Assembly (NCBI GenBank): GCA_022578965.1
Contig: MU400938.1
Span: forward strand, 1 to 19,976
Direction of reading: 5' to 3'
Length of the DNA: 19,976 nucleotides
Source: Xylaria sp. FL1777
Lineage: Eukaryota > Ascomycota > Sordariomycetes > Xylariales > Xylariaceae
The notes beneath the pieces were generated by a model, which was not told the DNA's origin, made no database searches, and saw only the letters and a list, made by a program, of their open reading frames with translations. Position 1 is the first letter of the stretch. Every line of letters begins with the position of its first letter. This document shows, in pieces, positions 11,931 to 19,808 of this stretch. The position numbers and the translations under genes are program-made.

Positions 11931-12610
11931 TATATATTTATATATTTATATATTTATATATTTATATATTTATATATTTATATATTTATATATTTATATA
12001 TTTATATATTTATATATTTATGTATTTATATATTTATATATTTATATATTTATGTATTTATATATTTATATATTTATGTATTTATGTATTTATATATTTA
12101 TGTATTTATGTATTTATATATTTATATATTTATATATTTATATATTTATGTATTTATGTATTTATGTATTTATGTATTTATGTATTTATGTATTTATGTA
12201 TTTATGTATTTATATATTTATATATTTATGTATTTATATATTTATATATTTATGTATTTATGTATTTATATATTTATGTATTTATGTATTTATGTATTTA
12301 TGTATTTATATATTTATGTATTTATGTATTTATGTCTTTATGTATTTATATATTTATGTATTTATGTATTTATATATTTATGTATTTATGTATTTATATA
12401 TTTATGTATTTATGTATTTATATATTTATATATTTATGTATTTATGTATTTATATATTTATGTATTTATGTATTTATATATTTATGTATTTATGTATTTA
12501 TATATTTATGTATTTATGTATTTATGTCTTTATGTCTTTATGTATTTATATATTTATGTATTTATGTATTTATATATTTATGTATTTATGTATTTATATA
12601 TTTATGTATT
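11931..12610 (+). repeat. 8-bp satellite TATTTAT(A/G), about 85 copies
   Basis: The array has units of TATTTATA and TATTTATG. The first 90 bp (to 12021) contain only the A form, and the first G is at 12022. From about 12340 to 12600 the forms alternate mostly as G, G, A, giving a 24-bp higher-order unit. Three units read TCTTTATG (C at 12336, 12528 and 12536). Because the unit has no stop in any plus-strand frame, long open frames of up to 287 codons rich in Y, I, F, M, L, C and V arise in all three frames; these are artefacts. The A/G difference is CA/TA on the minus strand, a typical RIP-type site. Confidence 0.95.
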
Positions 12611-12787
12611 TTTATATTTCTTTATTTTTCTATTTCTTTATTTCTTTATTTTTTTCTTTTTTTCTTTTTTTATGTATTTATTTAATTATGTATTTTTTTA
12701 TGCATTTTTTTCTATATTTATTTATGTATTTATATATGTATTTATGTATTTCTTTATATATTTCTTTATTTTTTTTTATTTTTTTTT
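12611..12787 (+). repeat. Decayed T/C-rich tail of the 8-bp satellite
   Basis: The regular array breaks into T-rich sequence with TTTCTTTA and TTTTTCT words, plus islands of TATTTATG units near 12721-12750. TpC dinucleotides are common here, unlike in the rest of the window, so this piece has not passed through the same mutational filter or has arisen since. It ends in T runs at about 12769-12787, and T-rich DNA with TC words continues to the GC island. Confidence 0.75.
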
Positions 12788-12961
12788 AATTTTCTTTTAC
12801 TTTTTTTTAATTATTTCTCTTTTATTTTTATATTAATAATTACTTTATAATTAGTATTAGATAGCTTAAACTTTATTAAATTTTATTATAATTTTTATAT
12901 ATTTATTTCTATTTTATTTATATAGTTATTTAATAAATAACCATTAAAATAATTGAATTAT

Positions 12962-13056
12962 TTATTTAACTTTGCAGAAAACCTTCGGCCTCTCTTGCAT
13001 ACCCGCCCCGAAACTTGTGTAGGTCGTGGCGTATGCTTAGATTTTAAGTTAAATAA
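12962..13056. other. GC-rich island bounded by an 11-bp inverted repeat; not recognised
   Basis: About 70 bp of balanced, C-rich sequence (12973-13040) stands alone in AT-rich DNA. It is bounded by TTATTTAACTT (12962-12972) and its exact complement AAGTTAAATAA (13046-13056). Inside, GCATAC-CC-GCC (12997-13007) can pair with GGC-GTATGC (13028-13036) around a 20-base loop. There is also CCTTCGG, able to form a C(UUCG)G tetraloop. No open frame spans it. It could be a tiny foldback element, a structured non-coding RNA fragment or an inserted piece of a unique gene. It does not match a tRNA (no B box) or any rRNA segment that I can recognise. Confidence 0.7.
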
Positions 13057-14204
13057 TAATATAACTAAGTTTTAAGCTTTTTATTAAAGCTTTTATTATA
13101 AATAATTTTTTATTTTTTAAAAATATTATTTATTTATAATAAACTTAAGCTATATATTTATTTTTATATTTAGTTATATATATACTTTTTTTTATTTATT
13201 AATTATATGTTTAGCTTAAGTTAATAAGCTTGCTTAACTTTTAGCAAAAATTTTTATTATTTAGTTTTAAAATAAAAACTTAAAAAAAAAAAATTTTAAT
13301 AAAAAAGATTTAAAAAAATTAAGTAGTAATAAAAAAAGCAAACTTAATACTTTATAAAAAAAACTAAAAAACGTTAATTATAATTTTAAGTTTAGTATAA
13401 AAAAACTTAATAAGTTATATTTTTTTATATAATTAAATAATTTTTTAGCTACTTTAAAATTTATATATAACAAATAGTTGTTTAGCTTTTTTAAAAACTT
13501 TTTTTTTATTAAACAAATATTTAACTTTATTAATTTTTTTATAAAAAAAGCAAAAAAAGCTAAAAAAAAAACATAAAACAATATAACTAAATTAATTACT
13601 TAAAAAAAAAAAGTAAACTTTAATAATATTTTTATACTTTATAACTTTTTTATGTTTAATAATATAAATAATAAAAATTTTATAATAATTTATATTATTT
13701 AAATAAATAGCTTATTAGCTATGCTAGTAATTATTTAATAAAACTTTATATAAATAAAAACCTTTTTTAGGGCAAAAACTACTTATATATATAAAGTATA
13801 TAATGGTTTTACTATAGATTTTATTAATTTGCTGCTTTTTTTATATAATATTTTGCTTTAAATTTTATATGCTAAATTAGCAGTACTTTTGCTTTATAAT
13901 ATAAAAGTATAAAAATTAGCGCGCTAACAAAAAGGTTTTTTATTAATTAGTAGTAAAAGCGCTTTTTTATTAGCTTTAAGTTTTATAAGCTATAAATAAT
14001 ATAGTATTAAGTAAATTTTAAGTATTATATAGCGCTATATTTTTTATAAATTGCTTAGCGCTAAATAATAAGCTTTAAGTTTTAATTACGCTAAAAATAT
14101 AAGCTGTTTATTATATAAAAAAACTAGTGCTTATATAGCATTAGTAATAAAAGCTAAAGCTGCTTATTTTTATAGTAGCTAATATATTAAGTTAGTTATT
14201 TATG
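13057..14204. other. AT-rich relic DNA; no gene seen
   Basis: This contains a 67-codon minus-strand open frame (13378-13581) made mostly of K, L, F, N and I, which I regard as chance in A/T-rich DNA. From about 13890 to 14190 the G+C rises slightly, with GCGC and GCT words. No motif is recognisable. Confidence 0.6.
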
Positions 14205-14287
14205 TTGCTACACTAGCAAAAAAGCAAAGTTCTTAAATTTTTAGCTTAGCTATTTAACTTTTAATTTTTATGCCTTTAGTGTAGCAA
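14205..14287. repeat. 83-bp inverted-repeat mini-element
   Basis: TTGCTACACTA (14205-14215) and its perfect complement TAGTGTAGCAA (14277-14287) enclose a 61-bp AT-rich loop. The 12-base form TTGCTACACTAG is also found in the right TIR of the 5082-8645 transposon, so this may be a much-deleted derivative of the same family or a shared binding site. No clear target duplication is visible, and it sits about 60 bp from the tRNA-like sequence. Confidence 0.65.
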
Positions 14288-14347
14288 GCATGCAGTTTAA
14301 ACCGAGCTAAAAGCAAACTAACTTTTGCTTTAAAGCAAAGCAACTGC

Positions 14348-14417
14348 AGACTAAGCAAAACTTAAACCTACAACTTTAAAAAAAGTAGCCAAGCATATGC
14401 CACTGCGCCATTAAGCC
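14348..14417 (-). pseudogene. tRNA-like relic (tRNA pseudogene or SINE head) with mutated B box
   Basis: On the minus strand, TGGCGCAGTGG (14400-14410) is a perfect fit to a tRNA A box. About 31 bases further on, GGTTTAAGTTT (14358-14368) is the B box GGTTCGAGTCC with C-to-T and G-to-A changes. The T arm GTAGG-TTTAAGT-TTTGC (14355-14371) becomes a perfect 5-bp stem if the C/T changes are reversed. Possible acceptor ends GGCTTAA and TTAGTCT pair at six of seven positions with wobbles. The anticodon arm does not fold and no anticodon can be read. A run of seven T between the boxes (complement of 14378-14384) would stop RNA polymerase III. Flanking minus-strand DNA to about 14290 is also GC-richer, which favours a SINE body. 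Confidence 0.65.
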
Positions 14418-16025
14418 AAAATTTTATAATATTAAATATTATAATTAAAAACTTACTAAAATAGCTAATAAAAATCTATAAGCAAATATAACTTATTTAT
14501 AATAATATATAAGTTTTTATAAAATATATAAAATTTATAAAGTAAGCATAATGTTATAAATTATTTATAATTTATAAAGCAATTTAAATTATATATAATT
14601 TTATTGCAAAACTTTTTTAAACTTAAACTAAAGTAATATAAAATTAAATTAAAAAGTTTTAATAAAAAATAATTTAAAAAAATATTACTTTTTTTAAAAA
14701 AATATAAAGAATTATTATTTAATTAGCTATTAATAGCTAAATAAAAAAATAAGCTATTATTTAATTAAAAAAAATAGTTAATTATTATTATTATATTTTT
14801 AGTGTTTTTTAAGAAAAAATAGCTAAATAAAAATAAGCTTACTAAAAAAACTAAAAAATAATTAATAATTAAATAGCTATAAAAAACAAACAAATTAATT
14901 AATTATTTAATTGCTTTTATGCTAATTTATTTTAGCTAAAAAAACTTTATATATATATATAAATAGTTTTTATTAAATTTTATAACTAATTAAATAATTA
15001 TTAATAGCTAAATATAAATTTAATTATAAAAAAGCTTTAATTATAAAATATTATTATTAGTTTTGCAAGTTAATTTTTTATAAAGCAATTAATTTTTAAA
15101 AAAAAGCTTTAAAAGCAAATTATAAATAAAACATTATAAGCTACTTAAGTTTGCTTTATTATTAAAGCTTTAAAAGCTTAATATATAACTATTTATGTTA
15201 TATTAAAAGTTATTATAAAATTAGCACTTAATAAAAACTTTAGATTTATTATAAGGTTTGCTTTAAAAAAAAACTTTAATAACTTTAATAAAAACAATGA
15301 TTTTTTTACAAAAAAACTATTTTGCGGCTTTTTTAAAAAGTTGCTTAAAAGCTTATAAAAGCTAACTAAAAAAAATAACAATTTAAATAATAAATTACTT
15401 TTTAAAACGTATAATTGCTTTATAAAAGCTATTTTAAAAGCAATTAATAATTTTATGCTTAATATAATTACTTTTAATTTTATTTAACTAAATAAGCTAT
15501 AAACTTATAATAATAAAAACTTTGCTAAGTTTTTATTATAGTAACAAAAAGTATAAAATTATATAAAAACATATATAAAAAGCTTTTTTTTAAATAAGCA
15601 TTAAATTAATTAAATTAGTTTTTTTTTAATAAATAAAGCTTTGCTATAATATTAGTTATACTAAAAGCAAGTTTATTAAATTAACATTATTAATAATTAA
15701 ATAGCTTATTAAGTAGCTATAAAAGCTTACTTTAAAAACTTATTAGCTGTTTTTTAATTAGTAAATAAACTAATAAAAATAATATATAAAAGCAATATAG
15801 CTTAGTTTTTTATTAAAGTTTTTAACTTTAATAATTTTATAAAATAGTTTAAACTTATGTTTTAAATTTTTATTATAAAACGCTTATTAAAAAAATTAAC
15901 TAAAATAATATATTATACATATAAAATAATACTATAAAATAATAGTAATTTTTTAAACGTTATTTAAAAAGCTAATATAACTTATAAAAACATATTAGTA
16001 TACTTAAGTTTTTTTTTAAAAAGCA

Positions 16026-16061
16026 AGCTTAGTTTAAAAAAAAAGCTTTTAAAACTAAGCT
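16026..16061. repeat. Hairpin, 10-bp arms
   Basis: AGCTTAGTTT (16026-16035) pairs perfectly with AAACTAAGCT (16052-16061), and further A/T pairs are possible within the 16-base loop. There is no flanking gene for it to terminate, so it is probably relic structure. Confidence 0.7.
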
Positions 16062-16950
16062 AACTTAACTATAGTAAAAAAAATTGCTTTTATTTAAGCT
16101 AAAATTTATTTTTAAAAAGCAAATTAAACAATAATAAAAAATCTAACAAATTTACTAAAATAATATTAAACTTAAAAAATAAAAAGTAAGCTAATATTAT
16201 TATAACTTTTAAAAATATAAACTAAACTATAATTAACTAACAAAAAAAAATAAAATTAATTATTAGTAGTATAATTAAAATAACTATTATATTTTAGCTT
16301 ATTATATAAAAAAAAATGTTGCTAAAAAAGAATTATTTTTAGCTTTTAAAAAAACTTTTGCTACTAAATAAAAAACTGCTAAAGAAAAACCTGTTTTACG
16401 CATAACTAAAAAAGCTAAAATTAACGCAATTATAACAAATATACTTGCATTTTAGTTTATAAAGCTAAATAATTTTAATTTAGATTTTTAATAAGCTTTT
16501 ATAAAGCATTATATAAAAATAATTAGCTTATAAAAAGTAATTTTGCTTATATATATAACTTAAAGCATAGCAAAAATTAGCTAAATAATTTAGCTAAACA
16601 AAAAAATTAAAAGCTTTAATTAAGTTATTAATTTATTATTTTTATAATTTTTATATATAATAATTAAAAATACTTTATATAAATATTTTTAAATATAAAA
16701 AATATAGTTTTAATAATATTATTTAATAAAGCAAAACAATAAAAGCTACTTTTTATTAAATAGTTATAATTTTAGCTTATAATAGCATTTAACGCATTAT
16801 ATATATAAAAAGCCAAAAAATATTACATAAAAAAATAGTTCTTTATTATTAAAAAAATTATTTTATTTGTTTTAGCTTTAAACTTAATAAGCTTAATAGT
16901 AATTATAATATGCTATTTTTTTAATAATAACTAAAATAGCATTTTTTTGC

Positions 16951-16970
16951 TTGCTTTTTTAAAAAAGCAA
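16951..16970. repeat. Perfect 20-bp palindrome
   Basis: TTGCTTTTTTAAAAAAGCAA is its own reverse complement and has no loop, so it would form a cruciform rather than a terminator. Imperfect symmetry continues a few bases outward (TTGC / CAAA). Confidence 0.8.
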
Positions 16971-17011
16971 ACAAAATTACTTTTTTTTTAAGCATTACTA
17001 AAAATATTATA

Positions 17012-17034
17012 TAAGTTAAGCTTTGCTTAACTTA
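17012..17034. repeat. Hairpin, 10-bp arms with 3-base loop
   Basis: TAAGTTAAGC (17012-17021), loop TTT, then GCTTAACTTA (17025-17034) pairs perfectly. It lies 41 bases from the preceding palindrome. Confidence 0.8.
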
Positions 17035-17731
17035 AAAACAGCTAAAATTATAATAATTTTATTAAATAAAGCAATAAAAAATATACTAAATTAAGTTTTA
17101 AAAAAATTTAAGAAATTTTTATTTATTATAGCAAAAGTAATAATATAAAAGCTATTAAACTACTAACTATAAAACTATATAATTAATATAATTAAAAGCA
17201 AAACAGCTTTTTAAAAACTTTTTTATATTATAAGCAATTAAAAGCTTAATATTTTAAAACTATAGTTAAAAAACATGCTAAAAATATAATGCATTAGAAA
17301 ATTTACTTTATTATGCAGCGCTTTTTTTATATTTATAAAAAAAAAAAACCTTAATAACTTTTTTAAACTAGTTATAAACTATTAAGAATTTAATGCAGTT
17401 ATAATATTTATTTAATATTTTATTTTTTTAATTTTAGAATTATAAGCTTGCTTTAAAACAGCTAAATAATTTTTAAAAATAAACTTTAAGTTAAGATTTT
17501 ATTTTATAAAAATTAAAAAAAAACATAAATAAAAAACAGCTTTTTGCTCTAAATATAAATTATTTAAATATATAGTTATGCTAATAAAACTAATTAATGC
17601 TTTTATAACTTTTTAATTAATAATAAACTATATTTTTTATAACTTTATTAACGCTAAATTATTAATATATTTTAATAATCTTTTTATATATGTTAATACT
17701 TAAAGAAAATATAATTAATTGTTACAAAATT

Positions 17732-17758
17732 AGCACCGAAGTAGCCTTTAGAGCGGCT
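17732..17758. other. Small GC-richer patch; not recognised
   Basis: The patch begins AGCACCGAAGTAGCC and continues TTTAGAGCGGCT. It contains CC, GG and GA steps that are rare elsewhere in the window, suggesting a less mutated or later insert. There is a faint resemblance to a tRNA D arm, but no B box follows, so I leave it unnamed. Confidence 0.5.
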
Positions 17759-17828
17759 TAATGCTTTTATATATACTTTGCACTTTTTTTTTTGCTAGCT
17801 AAAGCTAAAGTTACGTAATAACTTATTT

Positions 17829-17932
17829 GGCTTATTAAGTTTATAGTAATTTAAGGCTTACTAAGCTTACAATAATCTAAGGCTTATTAAGCTTACAATA
17901 ATTTAATGCTTACTAAACTTGCAGTAATTTAA
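17829..17932 (+). repeat. 26-bp tandem repeat, four copies
   Basis: Four consecutive 26-bp units (17829, 17855, 17881 and 17907) follow the pattern GGCTTAYTAAGCTTACAATAATTTAA. They differ at a few sites, mainly C/T and A/G transitions; the last starts TGCTT. The internal AAGCTTA is palindromic. The array is followed by AAAAAAGTTATTAC. No coding or known regulatory match is evident; a local minisatellite is the simplest reading. Confidence 0.9.
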
Positions 17933-18963
17933 AAAAAGTTATTACTTTTTTTACTTTTTTTTTGTTTATATAATTATATATTTTTTATATTTAATTATTT
18001 ATTTAGTTTTAGTTCTTTAGCTATTAATTTTTTATAACTACTAAGCATTAATATATTTATTACTTTTAATTCTTTAAAACTTTTATTAATGCATAGTAAT
18101 AAAAGTACTTTAAAAACCTTTTTAACGAACTACTGTTAAGAATTTTATTATTACTTATAAATTAAAACTTTAAAAGCAAACTTATTATATTAATATATAA
18201 CAGGTTTATTATATTTTAATAGTTTTTTAATTAATAGAACTTAATATATAAAAATAAATACTAGTATAAAGAGTTAAATAATAAGTAATTTATAAAATAA
18301 ACTTTTAAAAATATATTAAAAAGATATTTAAAAAACAAAAATGCTAAATAACATTATATAAGTAAACTTTACTTAATAATTAATAAAACTAGATTTAAGT
18401 TATGCTACTAAAAACAAAAAGTTAAAAATTAAGTTTAAAAATCTTAAAAACTTTTAAAACTAATAACATATTAAAATAATAAATTTTAGCATTTTTATTA
18501 GCTATTTTTATTAAAAAAAAAGCAGTAGCAAAAAAAAAAAAGTTAAGCAGCAGTAGTAAAAAAGAATTAATATTAATATTAGTACTACAAAATAAACTAG
18601 TTATTTTAACCTAAAAAATAGCTTAAATACTAAGCGTTATAACTTTTAAACTAGCATAAATATTAGCTATAGTAATTAAAGCAGCAATAATATTTACTAT
18701 TATAATAACAAATTAAAGCTTTAAATAAGTAATTATATTATAATTAATATTAATATTATTATTAATAAACTTAACGTTTATTTTTATTATTGCTATACTT
18801 AAAGTAATAACTTAAAATAAAAAACTTAATTTTTTATTATTACTACTGCTTTTATTATTAAAATTATTTATAATGTTAAAAATATTAAATATTAAAGGTT
18901 TTAAACTTACTGCTTTAAAACTTTATAATAAATCTATAAATATAAAAGCTTTTTTAATTTATG
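17933..18963. other. AT-rich relic DNA; no gene seen
   Basis: About 1 kb with stops in every frame and A/T homopolymers. Repeated trinucleotide words such as AGCAGTAG near 18521-18556 are the only texture. It ends at the foldback element. Confidence 0.6.
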
Positions 18964-18967
18964 TTAA

Positions 18968-19235
18968 CGTGGTTCACAAGCGAGTGGACCATCCAAGCGA
19001 GTGAACCACTTTCCACAATGTATTTCCCCATATAAAAATATATGGAGAATACATGCCCCATATTAAATAACTCCACTAATATAAAGGCTAAAAATATAAA
19101 AAAATATGTTTTAGAATCCTTATTTAACAAGGACTCCATATATGACCTTCTTTTGTTCGTAGCATTTCTATTGGTAAAGATATATACAAAAAGAAAAAAA
19201 GTAAAAGTTTTGGAAAAAAATACCCCTGTCATTAT
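18968..19235 (+). repeat. Left arm of the foldback element
   Basis: It runs from CGTGGTTCACAAGCGAGTGG to about ATACCCCT (19229-19236). Within it, CCATATAAAAATATATGG (19029-19046) is a smaller hairpin. An open frame of 65 codons on the plus strand (19042-19239) and one of 92 codons on the minus strand (18954-19232) overlap this arm. Both look like by-products of stop-poor sequence, but see the finding on conserved frames. Confidence 0.85.
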
Positions 19236-19350
19236 GTAAAGCTTACCGCAATTTGCTTATTTAAATATTAAAAAAATGGAAAAAATTATATTTTGAATTA
19301 GTAATTCATAAACTTCCAAAAAACTAAAACGGTTTATTTTTCCGATTTTT

Positions 19351-19432
19351 CTTTAATTAGATAACAAGGGTATAATATTTTATAGTAAAATATATATGTA
19401 TTGTTTTTTATACCCTAGCTATTTAATTAAAG
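19351..19432. repeat. Central inverted repeat of the foldback element
   Basis: CTTTAATTAGATAACAAGGG plus TATA (19351-19374) pairs with TATACCCTAGCTATTTAATT plus AAAG (19409-19432) across the centre, with a few mismatches. This shows the palindrome continues through the middle and is not just long TIRs around a unique core. Confidence 0.75.
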
Positions 19433-19554
19433 AATGCTTAAAAAATCAAGATCTTTTAGAATTAAAATCATAATTAATTAAAGCTTTTAAAACCTATTTT
19501 TTCCATTTTCTTTTATTTTTTTTAATCATTATGCACTAAGTTTTATATTTTTTA

Positions 19555-19804
19555 TAGGGGTATTTTAACATTTATTCTTTATTACGTTATATCTTCACTA
19601 ATAAAAATGCTATGAACAAACGGAAGTCATATATGGATTTCCCGTTAAATAAGGATTCTAAAACACATTTTCTTATATTTTTAGCCTTTATATTAGTGGA
19701 GTTATTTAATATGGGGCATGTATTCTCCATATATTTTTATATGGGGAAATACATTGTGGAAAGTGGTCCACTCGCTTAAATGGTTCACTCGCTTGTGAAC
19801 CATG
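19555..19804 (-). repeat. Right arm of the foldback element
   Basis: This is the reverse complement of the left arm, beginning with AGGGGTAT and ending GTGAACCATG. The terminal 22 bases TGGTTCACTCGCTTGTGAAC plus CA form their own 8-bp-armed hairpin. Differences from the left arm are transitions in the outer half; small indels appear in the inner part. Confidence 0.85.
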
Positions 19805-19808
19805 TTAA

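Larger units (their letters stand above)
14418..17731. other. AT-rich relic DNA with scattered hairpins; no gene seen
   Basis: 3.3 kb with no credible frame. A 62-codon minus-strand frame at 15193-15381 is K/L/F/N-rich and taken as chance. A phrase of about 21 bp, ATAGCTAAATAAAAATAAGCT, occurs with small differences at about 14730 and 14819. Three clean palindromes between 16026 and 17034 are listed separately. Nothing else is recognisable. Confidence 0.6.
18968..19804. mobile_element. 837-bp foldback (palindromic) non-autonomous DNA transposon
   Basis: The whole element is an inverted repeat about a centre near 19384, where ATTTTA-TAG-TAAAAT lies. The outer 150 bp of the two arms differ at about seven sites, all transitions, and similarity weakens toward the middle. 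Ends read C(G/A)TGGTTCACAAGCGAGTG and are flanked by TTAA (18964-18967 and 19805-19808), or by ATGTTAA on both sides if the ends are placed differently. Two copies of AAGCGAGTG(A/G)ACCA near each end look like transposase-binding sites. TC, GA, CC and GG steps are common, unlike in the host DNA, which suggests late insertion. TTAA targeting would suit a piggyBac-like transposase supplied elsewhere, but this is weak in such AT-rich DNA. No transposase is encoded. Confidence 0.85.

Noticed and set aside
11926..12836. Three overlapping long open frames of 287, 221 and 250 codons
   Set aside because: They are translations of the 8-bp satellite in its three frames. The peptides are pure 8-residue repeats of Y, I, F, M, L, C and V, all frames are open equally, and the reason is that the unit lacks stops.
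12973..13040. GC island as a tRNA or 5S rRNA gene
   Set aside because: No B box, no cloverleaf and no 5S internal control region that I can recognise on either strand.
13378..13581. 67-codon minus-strand frame
   Set aside because: K/L/F/N-rich chance frame in A-rich DNA with no domain, no partner and no sign of codon constraint.
15193..15381. 62-codon minus-strand frame
   Set aside because: Same low-complexity composition as other chance frames; nothing recognisable.
17732..17775. GC-richer patch as a tRNA D arm
   Set aside because: An A box can be fitted only with a 3-base insertion, and no B box lies at the expected distance.
18954..19239. Two overlapping frames (92 codons minus, 65 codons plus) as real genes
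   Set aside because: They lie on opposite strands of the foldback arm and extend to or past its border. They are best explained as stop-poor transposon sequence, and are kept only as a low-interest finding.
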